From Candidatus Aristotella avistercoris (GTDB lineage Bacteria; Bacillota; Clostridia; Oscillospirales; Ruminococcaceae), in the NCBI GenBank assembly GCA_904397835.1, contig CAJFOV010000010.1:62001-126000 (forward strand): a DNA stretch of 64,000 nucleotides, read 5' to 3'. The position numbers were made by a program, and so were the translations under genes. Each line of letters opens with the position of its first letter. Within the stretch, counting starts at the first letter, position 1. Under the pieces are notes generated by a model. It made no database searches. It worked only from the letters and a program-made list of their open reading frames with translations, and was not told the origin of the DNA. Shown here in pieces: positions 36,157-47,355 of the stretch.

Positions 36157-36885
36157 ATGGAACAAGTTTCTGCCTATTTAAAGGAATATGGGGCCCAGTG
36201 GGGGGTACCCTTTTCCCAGGAGCAGCTGGACCGGTTTGACACCTATGGGGATCTGCTCACCGACTGGAACACCCGTATGAACCTCACTGCCATTCTGGAG
36301 CCCCAGGCCATGGCGGTCAAACACTTTTTGGACAGCGTGCTGCCTTTGCAGGTGGTGGAGTTCCCCCAAGGGGCCTCCCTCATTGACGTGGGCACCGGGG
36401 CGGGATTTCCCGCCGTCCCCATGAAAATTGTGCGGCCGGACCTGCAGGTGACCTTGCTGGACAGCCTCAACAAGCGCGTCACCTTTTTAAAGGCCCTCTG
36501 TGGGGAGTTGGGCCTGCCCTGTGAGGCCATCCACGCCCGGGCAGAGGAGGGGGGACGCCAGGAGCGGCTGCGGGAGCGGTTTGATTTTGCCACCGCCCGG
36601 GCGGTGGCCCACCTGCGGGAGTTGAGCGAATACTGCCTGCCCTTTGTCAAGGTGGGGGGCGCCTTTCTGGCCCTGAAGGGCGGGGACTGCCAACAGGAGC
36701 TCCAGGAGGCGGCCTATGCCATCCGCCAGCTGGGGGGCCAGGTGGAGCGGGTGGAGCATTTGGAGCTGCCGCTGGACAACCGCCGCACCGTGGTGGTCAT
36801 TCGCAAACGGTCGCAAACTCCGGCAAAATACCCCCGGCCCTCGGCCAAAATTGCAAAATTCCCCCTGGACCGCCCCGGCAAATAG
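36157..36885 (+). CDS. rsmG: 16S rRNA (guanine527-N7)-methyltransferase RsmG (GidB)
   Basis: 242 aa SAM-dependent methyltransferase. LTDWNTRMNLTAI, ASLIDVGTGAGFPAVPMKIV (SAM site), LLDSLNKRVTFLK, FDFATARAVAHLREL. Its ATG directly follows the mnmG stop codon. Loss of this enzyme in other bacteria gives low-level streptomycin resistance. Confidence 0.96.
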   Translation: MEQVSAYLKEYGAQWGVPFSQEQLDRFDTYGDLLTDWNTRMNLTAILEPQAMAVKHFLDSVLPLQVVEFPQGASLIDVGTGAGFPAVPMKIVRPDLQVTLLDSLNKRVTFLKALCGELGLPCEAIHARAEEGGRQERLRERFDFATARAVAHLRELSEYCLPFVKVGGAFLALKGGDCQQELQEAAYAIRQLGGQVERVEHLELPLDNRRTVVVIRKRSQTPAKYPRPSAKIAKFPLDRPGK

Positions 36886-36930
36886 GGGAGACTGTCCCTT
36901 TTTGCGGTGAAAAATTCTGGCGCCGGGACA

Positions 36931-36975
36931 AGCACTGTGGTACCATGAACTTGGTATCCCAGTGCTTTTTCTTTT
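36931..36975 (+). terminator. Intrinsic terminator after rsmG
   Basis: AGCACTG / CAGTGCT outer stem with GGTACCA / TGGTATC inside, then TTTTTCTTTTC. Confidence 0.85.
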
Positions 36976-36998
36976 CGAGGCGGATCCTATCTTCCACT

Positions 36999-37098
36999 GT
37001 GGAGTGTGGAAAATGTAGCGCCTCAGCGGAAGTTCACAGGTTTCCACCGCCCCTGGTGGAAAGACGTCACTCCCTCCTGGAGGGGAACGTTTCCACAG
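36999..37098. other. DnaA-box-like cluster upstream of noc
   Basis: TGTGGAAAA at 37005-37013 (identical to the oriC boxes), GTTTCCACA at about 37089-37097, and an 8-bp inverted repeat TTTCCACC / GGTGGAAA at 37041-37062. No gene here. Confidence 0.5.
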
Positions 37099-37144
37099 GT
37101 GATGGAGGAAAAACAGCGGCAGCGCGCAGGAAGGAGGCATGGCC

Positions 37145-37990
37145 GTGGCGTTTTTTGACAACAAACCCAAGGCGGTGAACCGGGTGGTGCTGCTCCCCGT
37201 GGCGCAGATCCACCCCAACCCGGATCAACCCCGCAAGGTCTTTGACCAGGGGGCCATTGAAGCCCTGGCCCAGAGTATCCAGGAGAACGGGCTCCTCCAG
37301 CCTGTGGTGGTGCGCCAGCGGGGGCGGGAGGCCTATGAGCTGGTGGCGGGGGAGCGCAGGCTCCGGGCCTTCCAGGCCCTGGGCAGGGAGGAGATCCCCG
37401 CCATCCTGGCGGAGATGGATGGGGAACACAGTGCCGTGCTCTCCCTCATCGAAAATATGCAGCGGCAGGACCTCAACTGTTTTGAGGAGGCCGCCGCCAT
37501 CCGGGAACTTATGCTCCACTGGGGCATGAGCCAGCAGCAGGTGGCCCAGCGGCTGGGGCTGGCCCAATCCACCCTGGCCAACAAGCTGCGGCTGCTGAAG
37601 TTGGAGCCCCAGGTTCAGGAGCTGGCCCTGGAACATGGCCTGAGCGAGCGCCACTGCCGGGCCCTGCTCCAGTTGGAGGGGACCCAGGAGCGGTGCAAGG
37701 CGGTTCAGATGGTCCACGAGAGGCAGATGACCGTGGGGCAGCTGGAGCAGTACATCCAAAATTTGCAGGTGCAGCAGCCCAGGCGGAAGAAGCCCCTCAT
37801 TGTCCTGAAGGATTTCCGCTTCTTCCTCAACACCCTCCACCGGGCCACCGATCTCTTGAAACAGGCGGGGGTGGAGCCCAAGGTGGTGGAGCAGCAGGAC
37901 GAAAACACCCTGACCATTGTGATCCAGGTGCCAAAGGGCCAGGTCTACCGCCGGCGGGAGCAGGAACCCCTTCAGACCAGGCTCTACTGA
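37145..37990 (+). CDS. noc: Nucleoid occlusion protein Noc / ParB paralogue
   Basis: 281 aa. ParB-type N-terminal CTPase region (IHPNPDQPRKVFD, LVAGERRLRAFQALG, LIENMQRQDLN), then helix-turn-helix WGMSQQQVAQRLGLAQSTLANKLRLL, and a basic C-terminus. Noc couples nucleoid position to division-site choice. The ATG at 37139 is only one base after AGGAGG, so the GTG at 37145, 7 bases away, is the better start. Position between rsmG and parA matches noc in Firmicutes; the true parB lies downstream. Confidence 0.88.
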   Translation: MAFFDNKPKAVNRVVLLPVAQIHPNPDQPRKVFDQGAIEALAQSIQENGLLQPVVVRQRGREAYELVAGERRLRAFQALGREEIPAILAEMDGEHSAVLSLIENMQRQDLNCFEEAAAIRELMLHWGMSQQQVAQRLGLAQSTLANKLRLLKLEPQVQELALEHGLSERHCRALLQLEGTQERCKAVQMVHERQMTVGQLEQYIQNLQVQQPRRKKPLIVLKDFRFFLNTLHRATDLLKQAGVEPKVVEQQDENTLTIVIQVPKGQVYRRREQEPLQTRLY

Positions 37991-38532
37991 GGGATCTTTC
38001 CCTTTGAAGGTCCTTCTGGCCCCAGGCGGGGGACTGGGGGATGCCGTCAGTCTCAGAGGGCTTTGCCTCCATCTGGGGAGGTTCCCTTGGCATTCCCCCA
38101 AATCCGAGAGAGGAGAGGCCGTCCCTCTCGGTACCCTCTGGCAGCTGGGACAGAGAGGGGGAAATCCCATCTGCCTCAGAGGGGACAGACAGCGGCGGAA
38201 TACAGATATTTTTGCGGGAGATGGCAGTTGTTCCACGTGAAACAATTGTCATCTCCCTGTTTTTTGCTTGTAAAAAAGGAGAAAGCGCCTTTTCATTCCA
38301 AGGGGGGTGTGCTATAATGTTTTCACACCGTGTTTCAAGGCGGCCCTTGCGTGGCTGTAAAAATACGAGGGGGTCCGGAGAGATCCCTCTGCTGGGCCCG
38401 CCATGGAATCCCAATATCCCATGAAAAAACCGTACAGAGCGGCCAACCTGTCAAAAGGGGCCGCCTTTCCCGCATGTGGGGGAGGGACAACCGTGCCCCT
38501 TGGGCGGTCAGTTTGTGAGGCAGGAGGTGCCT
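37991..38532. other. noc-parA intergenic region
   Basis: 542 bases. Holds a parS-like site (38229-38244) and three degenerate 20-base repeats related to CC-x-TC-x-G-x-CTCAGAGGG near 38044, 38118 and 38168. Reading frames here lack ribosome sites. No clear promoter found. Confidence 0.45.
38229..38244. promoter_or_regulatory. parS: parS-like centromere site upstream of parA
   Basis: TGTTCCACGTGAAACA, one change from the consensus TGTTTCACGTGAAACA, 290 bases upstream of parA. Confidence 0.9.
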
Positions 38533-39318
38533 ATGGGCAAAATTATCGCAGTGACAAACCAAAAGGGCGGCGTGGGCAAGACCACCACGGCAGTGAATCT
38601 GACTGCAGCCCTGGGCGCCAAGGGGAAAAAGGTGCTCCTGGTGGATGTGGATCCCCAGGGCAACGCCACCAGCGGCCTGGGGATCAACAAGCGGGAGATC
38701 CAAAGCTCCGCCTATGATGTGCTCCTGGGCAATGCCAAGGCCCAGGAGGCGGTGCTCCACACCCCCTTCCAGAATGTGGACATCCTGCCGGGAAGCATGG
38801 ATCTGGCCGCCGCGGAGATCGAGATGGTGGAGCTGCCGGAGCGGAACCTGCGGCTGAAACAGGCCATCATCGCCCTGAAGGGGGAGTACGACTTTATCCT
38901 CATCGACTGCCCCCCCTCCCTGGGAATCATCACGCTAAATGCCCTGACGGCCTGCGACACCATTCTGGTGCCCATCCAGTGCGAGTACTACGCCCTGGAG
39001 GGCCTCAGCCAGCTCATTGCCACCGTCCGGCAGGTCAAGCGCCTCTACAACCCCTGCATTGAGATCGAGGGGGTGCTCCTGACCATGTTTGACGGGCGGC
39101 TGAACCTGACCCTGCAGGTGGTGGAGGAGGTCAAGCGCTTTTTCCCCCAGAAGGTCTACGCCACCGCCATCCCCCGGAATGTCCGGCTCTCCGAGGCCCC
39201 CAGCTTTGGCCAGCCGGTGATGTACTTTGACCGTGCCTCCAAGGGGGCCAGCGCCTACGACAGCCTGGCCCAGGAGGTCCTGCAGCAGAATGGAGGGAAC
39301 GCAGCTTGGCAAAACTAA
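38533..39318 (+). CDS. parA: Chromosome partitioning ATPase ParA/Soj
   Basis: 261 aa deviant Walker ATPase: NQKGGVGKTTTAVNL, VLLVDVDPQGNATSG, FILIDCPPSLGIITLNAL, GVLLTMFDGRLNL, IPRNVRLSEAPSFG. Moves ParB-parS complexes and regulates DnaA in B. subtilis. ATG 38533 has AGGAGGTG upstream. Overlaps parB by 13 bases. Confidence 0.97.
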   Translation: MGKIIAVTNQKGGVGKTTTAVNLTAALGAKGKKVLLVDVDPQGNATSGLGINKREIQSSAYDVLLGNAKAQEAVLHTPFQNVDILPGSMDLAAAEIEMVELPERNLRLKQAIIALKGEYDFILIDCPPSLGIITLNALTACDTILVPIQCEYYALEGLSQLIATVRQVKRLYNPCIEIEGVLLTMFDGRLNLTLQVVEEVKRFFPQKVYATAIPRNVRLSEAPSFGQPVMYFDRASKGASAYDSLAQEVLQQNGGNAAWQN

Positions 39319-40163
39319 GAAAGGGTGGCCTGGGCAAGGGCCTGGACGCCCTGTTTGTGGACAATACGACCAGCGAGAGCCAGGCCGTCACCCTGCGGGT
39401 CAGTGAGATTGAGCCCAACCGGGAGCAGCCCCGCAAGCAGTTTGACGAGGGGGCCCTCTCGGAGCTGGCCGCCTCCATCCAGGAGCACGGGGTGCTCCAG
39501 CCCCTGATTGTGCGGCCCATGCCCTCGGGGGTCTACCAGCTCATCGCCGGGGAGCGCCGGTGGCGGGCCGCCCGTCTGGCGGGCCTGCAGGAGGTGCCGG
39601 TGGTCATTCGGGAGCTGGACGACGGCCAGGCCATGGCCATCGCCCTCATTGAAAACCTCCAGCGGGAGGATCTGAACCCGGTGGAGGAGGCCAGGGGTTA
39701 CCAATTGCTCATGGAGCGGTTCGCCCTCTCCCAGGAGCAGGTGGCCCAGCAGGTGGGCAAGTCCCGGCCGGCGGTGGCCAATGCCCTGCGGCTGCTGGCC
39801 CTGCCGGAGCCCATTCTGGATATGGTCCAGGCGGGGACCCTGAGCCCCGGAGCGGGCAAGGCCCTGCTGGCCATTGAGGATGGGGAGCAGCAGCTCCAGG
39901 CGGCCAAGCTGGCGGGGGAGGGCAAGCTCACCGTGCGCCAGTTGGAGAAAATGGGCCGCCGCAAGGCTCCCAAGAGGCGGCCGGAGGAGTCCCCCGGATG
40001 GGGGGAGGAACATTTTTACCGTGAAATGGAGCTGGCCCTCACCCAGACGTTGGGGCACAAGGTGAAGATCACCGTGCAGAAGGGCCGTGGAACCCTACAG
40101 ATCGAATTTTACTCCGACCAGGAGCTGCAGCAGTACGCCCAGCGGCTGGCCGGCAAGCAATAA
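39306..40163 (+). CDS. parB: Chromosome partitioning protein ParB/Spo0J
   Basis: 285 aa, TTG start with GGAGG upstream and inside the end of parA. Opening [17 protein letters not shown]/arginine patch [59 protein letters not shown] and C-terminal dimer domain. Loads on the parS-like sites listed here. Confidence 0.96.
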   Translation: MAKLRKGGLGKGLDALFVDNTTSESQAVTLRVSEIEPNREQPRKQFDEGALSELAASIQEHGVLQPLIVRPMPSGVYQLIAGERRWRAARLAGLQEVPVVIRELDDGQAMAIALIENLQREDLNPVEEARGYQLLMERFALSQEQVAQQVGKSRPAVANALRLLALPEPILDMVQAGTLSPGAGKALLAIEDGEQQLQAAKLAGEGKLTVRQLEKMGRRKAPKRRPEESPGWGEEHFYREMELALTQTLGHKVKITVQKGRGTLQIEFYSDQELQQYAQRLAGKQ

Positions 40164-40180
40164 GGAAAGAGGGAAATACC

Positions 40181-41452
40181 ATGTTGGATATCAAACGCAT
40201 CCGCAGCAACCCCGAGGAGATCAAGGCCGCCATGAAAAAGCGGGGCAAGGATATGGACGCAATGGTGGACCAGATCCTGGAGATCGACGCCAAAAAGCGG
40301 GAGCTCTCCACCCGTGCTGACGGCATGAAGGCCCAGCAGAACAAGGCCAGCAAGCAGATCCCCGCCCTGAAGAAGGAGGGCAAGGATGTTTCCGACCTTA
40401 TGGCGGAGATGAAGGAGCTCTCTGAGCAGGTGAAGGTCTGCGACCAGCAGATCGCCGAGCTGGAGAAGGCCCAGATGGACATTGTCTATTCCATCCCCAA
40501 CGTGCCCCACGCCTCTGTCCCCGCCGGCAAGGACGACCGGGACAACCAGGAGGTGCGCCGCTGGGGAGAGCCCACCCAGTTTGACTACGAGCCCCGGCCC
40601 CACTGGGAGATCGGCGCCCGGCTGGACATTTTGGATCCGGAGACCGCCGGCAAGGTCACCGGCACCCGCTTCCACTTCTACAAGGGCCTGGGGGCCCGGC
40701 TGGAGCGAGCGGTCATCAACTACTACCTGAACACCCACACCGCCAACGGCTATACCGAGGTGTTCCCGCCCTTTATGGCCAACACCGCCTCCATGACCGG
40801 CACCGGACAGCTGCCCAAGTTTGCCGAGGATATGTTTAAGGTCCAGGGCACCGACTACTACCTGATCCCCACGGCGGAGGTGCCTGTGACCAACATGCAC
40901 CGGGATGAGATCTTGGACGGCAGCCGCCTGCCCATCAAATACTGCGCCTACTCCGCCTGCTTCCGGGCAGAGGCGGGTTCCGCCGGCCGGGATACCCGGG
41001 GTCTGATCCGCCAGCACCAGTTCAACAAGGTAGAATTGGTTAAATTTGTAAATCCAGAGACCTCCTATGACGAGTTGGAGTCCCTGACCCACGACGCAGA
41101 GCGGGTGCTCCAGGGCCTGGGGCTGCCCTACCGGGTGGTGACCCTCTGCGCCGGGGACCTGGGTTTCTCCAGCGCCAAGACCTATGACATTGAGGTGTGG
41201 ATGCCCTCCTACGGCCGGTATGTGGAGATCTCCAGCTGCTCCAACTTTGAAGATTTCCAGGCCAGACGGGCCTCCATCAAATTTAAGAACGGCCCCAAGG
41301 AGAAGGCCCAGCTGGTCCACACCCTCAACGGCTCTGGCGTGGCCATCGGCCGCACCGTGGCCGCCATTCTGGAGAACTTCCAGAACTCTGACGGCACCGT
41401 CACCGTGCCTGAGGTGTTGCGTCCCTTTATGGGAACGGACGTGATCGGCTAA
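40181..41452 (+). CDS. serS: Seryl-tRNA synthetase
   Basis: 423 aa class II synthetase. N-terminal coiled-coil arm (residues 30-110), then [65 protein letters not shown] and C-terminal motif 3 [17 protein letters not shown]. Starts 17 bases after parB, which is a common Firmicute arrangement. No T-box leader, so expressed with the parAB transcript or from within it. Confidence 0.97.
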   Translation: MLDIKRIRSNPEEIKAAMKKRGKDMDAMVDQILEIDAKKRELSTRADGMKAQQNKASKQIPALKKEGKDVSDLMAEMKELSEQVKVCDQQIAELEKAQMDIVYSIPNVPHASVPAGKDDRDNQEVRRWGEPTQFDYEPRPHWEIGARLDILDPETAGKVTGTRFHFYKGLGARLERAVINYYLNTHTANGYTEVFPPFMANTASMTGTGQLPKFAEDMFKVQGTDYYLIPTAEVPVTNMHRDEILDGSRLPIKYCAYSACFRAEAGSAGRDTRGLIRQHQFNKVELVKFVNPETSYDELESLTHDAERVLQGLGLPYRVVTLCAGDLGFSSAKTYDIEVWMPSYGRYVEISSCSNFEDFQARRASIKFKNGPKEKAQLVHTLNGSGVAIGRTVAAILENFQNSDGTVTVPEVLRPFMGTDVIG

Positions 41453-42201
41453 TGGGCGGCGTAACCTATCAGGAGTACCGGCGCCGGGTGTTGGTGCCCG
41501 GCTGCAGCTGTGATGTAAACAACCGGGCCAAGGCCTCCTATCTGCTGCAGCTCATGCAGGAGATGGCCACCGACCACCTGGAGGAGCTGGGGGAGGGCCG
41601 GGCGGTCCTGCTGGAGCAGGGGTATGTCTTTCTGCTGTCCAAGGTCCACCTGGAGCTGCTCCAGCCGATTTTGAGCCACCAGGTGGTGGACCTTGTCACC
41701 CGGCCCCACCAGCCGGTGGGAGCCCAGTTTTTGCGGGATGTGGACTTCTATGTGGATGGGGCGCTGGCGGCCCATGGCCAGTCGGCCTGGGTGCTGACGG
41801 ATCTCAAGACCCGGCGCATCCAGCGGCCCTCCGCCTGGAAATCTGCCCTGGTTCAGGAGGTCACACCGGCGAAGGATACGCCGGTGCTCCAGCGCTTCCC
41901 CAAGTTGGAGCTGCCGGTGGAGCGCACCGCCCAGCGGGTGGTGGGCTTTTCTGACCTGGACTGCAACCAGCATGTGAACAACTGTGTCTATGCGGACATG
42001 GTCTGGGACCTGCTGCCAGCGGAGCTGACCTGGGGGCGGCAGTGGAGGACCCTGTTCCTCTCCTATCACCGGGAGAACCGCCAGGGGGCGGTGCTTCAGC
42101 TGTCCCTGAGCCACCAGGGGGAGCTGTACCTGGTCAACGGGGACAACGACCAGGGCAGGAGCTTTGAGGCCCGGGTGACCTTTTTGCCCGCGGAACAATA
42201 G
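41452..42201 (+). CDS. Acyl-ACP thioesterase (FatA/FatB family)
   Basis: 249 aa double hotdog fold. Opening YRRRVLVPGCSCDVNNRAKASYLLQLMQEMATDH and the C-terminal catalytic-type motif GFSDLDCNQHVNNCVYADMVWD, which carries the conserved Asn-x-His. Releases fatty acids from acyl carrier protein. The ATG uses the last base of the serS stop codon (TAATG), so translation is coupled. Confidence 0.9.
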   Translation: MGGVTYQEYRRRVLVPGCSCDVNNRAKASYLLQLMQEMATDHLEELGEGRAVLLEQGYVFLLSKVHLELLQPILSHQVVDLVTRPHQPVGAQFLRDVDFYVDGALAAHGQSAWVLTDLKTRRIQRPSAWKSALVQEVTPAKDTPVLQRFPKLELPVERTAQRVVGFSDLDCNQHVNNCVYADMVWDLLPAELTWGRQWRTLFLSYHRENRQGAVLQLSLSHQGELYLVNGDNDQGRSFEARVTFLPAEQ

Positions 42202-42285
42202 GTTTTGACAGGGCCAGCGGCTTGCTCAGCACCGCTGGCCCCCTTTGAGCCGGGGAGGGCCGGCGCTGCGCAAGAGGAGGAAGCG

Positions 42286-42843
42286 GTGAATATGGACGCA
42301 ATGACGGAGCAGACCCTGGCTGCCTGGCTGCTGCTGTGGATTCTGGGGGGCATGGGCCTGATCTTTTTTGTGGTGGGGCTGCTGGTGTTGATCCAGGAGC
42401 GCCGCAAGAAGGACCAGTGCACCCAGCAGACCTGGGGGACGGTGGTGGGATACCGCTACCCCAGCGGAGCTCCGGCTCCGGTGGTGGAGTACCAGGTGGA
42501 GGGGGAGATCTACCGGAAAACCCGCCAATACCGGGCGGTGATCTCTGTGACAAGCCGCAACGTCTTCCGGGAGATGCGGGGGGAACACGCCACCGAGTTC
42601 TATGTGGATGACAAGGATATTGCACACATCCGCCAGCGGGGCGGCATTGCCAACCTGCGGGCGGCGGGGGAGGCGCAGTACCCCATGGGCTCCACCCTGG
42701 CGGTATACTACAATCCCGTGAAGCCCCGGCAGGCCTACGTGGAGCGGGTGCCAGAGAAGCGCTCGGTGGTGGGCATCGTCTTCCTCTGGGTTGGCCTGGG
42801 GCTGGCAGTTCTGGGGGTGCTGCTGCACCTTCTGCTGAAATAG
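42286..42843 (+). CDS. DUF3592-like membrane protein
   Basis: 185 aa. One membrane helix near each end (LLLWILGGMGLIFFVVGLLVLI and VVGIVFLWVGLGLAVLGVLLHLLL), with an extracytoplasmic beta domain between that includes TWGTVVGYRYPSGAPAPVVEYQVEGEIY and VYYNPVKPRQAYVE, features of the DUF3592 group. The GTG at 42286 is 5 bases after AGGAGG; an ATG at 42292 is an alternative. Function unknown. Confidence 0.7.
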   Translation: MNMDAMTEQTLAAWLLLWILGGMGLIFFVVGLLVLIQERRKKDQCTQQTWGTVVGYRYPSGAPAPVVEYQVEGEIYRKTRQYRAVISVTSRNVFREMRGEHATEFYVDDKDIAHIRQRGGIANLRAAGEAQYPMGSTLAVYYNPVKPRQAYVERVPEKRSVVGIVFLWVGLGLAVLGVLLHLLLK

Positions 42844-42858
42844 CCTACACACAATGGC

Positions 42859-42893
42859 AGGGCGGCCCCGCTGCGGCGGGAGCCGCCCTTTTT
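42859..42893 (+). terminator. Intrinsic terminator after the DUF3592-like gene
   Basis: AGGGCGGC / GCCGCCCT stem with an inner CCCGC/GCGGG pair, then five T. Confidence 0.88.
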
Positions 42894-44895
<2,002 letters not shown>

Positions 44896-44910
44896 TCAAG
44901 GCACCCCTTT

Positions 44911-44940
44911 GGGAGAGAGCAGCTTGCTCTCTCCCTTTTC
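44911..44940 (+). terminator. Intrinsic terminator after guaB
   Basis: GGGAGAGAGCA / TGCTCTCTCCC perfect stem with a 3-base loop, then TTTTC. Confidence 0.92.
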
Positions 44941-45194
44941 TGTTTGCTCCCTTCTGAAGTGGGGGAGCCCCATGTACCTGCCGGACCGGCGGGCTCCCAA
45001 AGGAATGCCGCAGAACAGTGGCAAAACCGGACAGAATGTGCGGCAGGGAACGGGCAAAACAGACCGGCCATTTCTGTGGAAGGGGGAGAGATCCATGGCC
45101 CCAGGGGAAATCCTGTCCCGCCGGGAAAGGAGCGGCGAGGGGATGGGGGCCGCTCGCTTTTTCGATGACAACAACAGAAAGGGAGGAACAACCC

Positions 45195-45734
45195 ATGAAC
45201 CTGCAAGCCTCACCCATTGATGCCCATAGCTCAGATCTGCCCCGGTTGGAAAAGCTCAACCGGGAGGCCTTTCCGCCCCAGGAGCGGTTGGAGACGCCAA
45301 AACTCCTGGCCATGGCGGCAGAGGGGCTGGTGGAGATTTGGGCCTTCCGCGACGGGAAACTGTTTGTGGGGTTCGCCACCGTGATGCCCTATGGCCCCTT
45401 GGGCTATATCTGGTTCTTCGCCGTGGAGCACACCCTGCGGGGCAGGGGATACGGGAGCCAAGCCCTGGCCCTGCTCAAAGAGCTGTATCAGGGCCGCCAG
45501 CTGGTGCTGGATCTGGAGGAGCTGGACGACAGCGCCCCCAATCCCCAGCAGCGCCAGGCCCGCAGGGCCTTCTATCTGCGCAACGGATACTGCCCCACCG
45601 GGTGGTTTATGGCCTATGGGGGCGCCACCTTTGAGGTGCTCAGTCAGGGGGAGCCCTTTTTGCTCCAGGCCTTTGCGGAGATGGTCCAGGCCATGGGGAT
45701 CCGAGGCTTTCACCCCAGGTTTTTTCAAAAATAG
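45195..45734 (+). CDS. GNAT family N-acetyltransferase
   Basis: 179 aa. Motif A in FFAVEHTLRGRGYGSQALALLKEL, then LVLDLEELDD and AFYLRNGYCPTGWFM. Substrate unknown. ATG 45195 follows AAAGGGAGGA. The 254 bases upstream (44941-45194) show no other gene. Confidence 0.82.
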   Translation: MNLQASPIDAHSSDLPRLEKLNREAFPPQERLETPKLLAMAAEGLVEIWAFRDGKLFVGFATVMPYGPLGYIWFFAVEHTLRGRGYGSQALALLKELYQGRQLVLDLEELDDSAPNPQQRQARRAFYLRNGYCPTGWFMAYGGATFEVLSQGEPFLLQAFAEMVQAMGIRGFHPRFFQK

Positions 45735-45771
45735 GGGATCCGCCAGTTCCCACCGGTAGGGCTGGATCTCC

Positions 45772-45839
45772 ACAGGCTCCGGTGGAAAAAGGGCACAGAG
45801 TGCTCTGCGTTTTTTTCCACTGAACCACAGGGAGCCTGT
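45772..45839. repeat. Nested imperfect hairpin in convergent gap
   Basis: Outer arms ACAGGCTCC / GGAGCCTGT, middle GTGGAAAAA / TTTTTCCAC and inner CAGAG / CTCTG are all in register around one centre. Immediately followed by a second hairpin at 45843. Confidence 0.65.
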
Positions 45840-45842
45840 TGA

Positions 45843-45879
45843 AAAATCCCGTACCTTTTCCAAAAAGGCACGGGATTTT
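45843..45879. terminator. Bidirectional terminator between GNAT and pyrimidine phosphorylase genes
   Basis: AAAATCCCGTACCTTTT / AAAAGGCACGGGATTTT stem with one mismatch, flanked by T-rich sequence on both strands. Confidence 0.8.
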
Positions 45880-45993
45880 CTTTTGTCTCCACAGCGATGG
45901 ATTGTACAGATTGTAAAAGAAATCAAAAATTCTATGTGGGATCTGTCCTTGAGGTGAGGACGTTTTCGGTCTCTCAAATCGTATGCTATAGAA

Positions 45994-46007
45994 ATTTCCT
46001 GGGAAAT
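45994..46007. promoter_or_regulatory. Noc-binding-site-like palindrome
   Basis: ATTTCCTGGGAAAT differs at one position from ATTTCCCGGGAAAT, the Noc-binding sequence known in B. subtilis. Lies outside genes, 8 kb from noc. Confidence 0.55.
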
Positions 46008-46030
46008 CACGTCCGCGCTATGAGGACGGC

Positions 46031-47353
46031 CTACTGTAGTTGAACCCCATCCTGAGTGACAAGGGCATGAATGAGGGTTTGGGGCCGGGGCGGCGTATCT
46101 CCCCAGGAGAGGGCCTGCAGCAGCTCCTCTCTGGCAGGGATCAGCCGGGCGGGGTCCTGGGCAAAGAGCTGGGCCACAGGCTCCCCCCGTTGGACAAAGT
46201 CCCCAGGTTTCACATGGAACACCAGCCCCGCCGTCAGATCGATGGGGTCCTCCTTGCGCTCCCGGCCGGCCCCCAGGTGCATACAGGTCCGGCCGCACCC
46301 CTCGGTGTCCATGGCGGTGAGATACCCTGTAATGGGGGAGAGGACCGTGAGGACATGCTCCGCCTGGGGCAGCCGCCGGGGATTGGTGAGGATCGCCGGA
46401 TCGCCCCCCTGGGCCTGGATCACCTGGCCCAGCTTTGCCAGCCCCCTGCCATCCAGCAGCGCCTGCCGAGCCTGTTCCAGACAGGCCTTGGGGGTCCCAA
46501 ATCCGGCCAGCGCCAACAGATGGGCGGTGAGGGCCAGGCTCAGCTCCGTCACATCCCGGGGCCCCTGGCCCTTCAGGGTGTCGATGGCCTCCTGGACCTC
46601 CAGGGCGTTGCCCACGGCAAAACCCAGGGGGATGTCCATATCCGTCAGCAGGCAGGCCACCTGGCGGTGGCAGCGCCGGCCGATGTCCACCATGGTTTGG
46701 GCCAGCTCCAGGGCCTCCTGCCGGGTCTTCATCAGGGCGCCGCTGCCCACCTTCACATCCAAAAGGATGGACTGGGCCCCGCAGGCCAGCTTTTTGCTCA
46801 TGATGGAGGAGGCGATGAGGGGGATGCTGTCCACCGTCCCCGTCACATCCCGCAGGGCGTAGAGCTTCTGATCCGCCGGGGCCAGGTTCCCCGTGTGGCC
46901 CGCCAGACACAGGCCGGTATCGCTGGCCACCTTCAGCAGCTCCTGGACGGTCAGATCGGTGCGAAAGCCGGGGATGGCCGCCAATTTGTCCACCGTACCG
47001 CCGGTGTGGCCCAGCCCCCGGCCGGAGAGTTTGACCATGGTCAGGCCACAGGCGGCCGCCAGGGGGGCCACCACCAGGGTGGTCTTGTCCCCCACGCCGC
47101 CGGTGCTGTGCTTATCCCCCTTGGCCCCCGGCAGGGCGGACAGGTCCAGGGACGCCCCGGATTGGGCCATGGCCAGGGTCAGCTGGGCGGTCTCCTGGGG
47201 ATCCATCCCCTGGAAGCAGATGGCCATCAGGAGGGCGGATACCTGGTAGTCGGGGATCTCCCCCCGGGTGTAGCCCCGGATCATCCAGTGGATCTCCTCC
47301 TGGGTCAGAGAGCCGCCCCGCCGCTTCTTTTGAATCAGATCCACCATGTGCAC
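46031..47353 (-). CDS. pdp: Pyrimidine-nucleoside phosphorylase
   Basis: 440 aa. Signature KHSTGGVGDKTTLVVAPLAAACG, LSGRGLGHTGGTVDKLAAIPGF and IMSKKLACGAQSILLDVKVG. Splits uridine, thymidine and deoxyuridine to base plus (deoxy)ribose-1-phosphate. GTG start with AAAGGAGG 7 bases upstream, two bases after the cdd stop. Last gene of a three-gene minus-strand operon. A thymidine-specific enzyme (deoA) is a less likely reading given cdd beside it. Confidence 0.92.
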   Translation of the reverse strand: MHMVDLIQKKRRGGSLTQEEIHWMIRGYTRGEIPDYQVSALLMAICFQGMDPQETAQLTLAMAQSGASLDLSALPGAKGDKHSTGGVGDKTTLVVAPLAAACGLTMVKLSGRGLGHTGGTVDKLAAIPGFRTDLTVQELLKVASDTGLCLAGHTGNLAPADQKLYALRDVTGTVDSIPLIASSIMSKKLACGAQSILLDVKVGSGALMKTRQEALELAQTMVDIGRRCHRQVACLLTDMDIPLGFAVGNALEVQEAIDTLKGQGPRDVTELSLALTAHLLALAGFGTPKACLEQARQALLDGRGLAKLGQVIQAQGGDPAILTNPRRLPQAEHVLTVLSPITGYLTAMDTEGCGRTCMHLGAGRERKEDPIDLTAGLVFHVKPGDFVQRGEPVAQLFAQDPARLIPAREELLQALSWGDTPPRPQTLIHALVTQDGVQLQ

Positions 47354-47355
47354 GG

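Noticed and set aside
39960..40180. T-box leader for serS
   Set aside because: serS starts 17 bases after parB, leaving no room for a leader, and no T-box motif is present.
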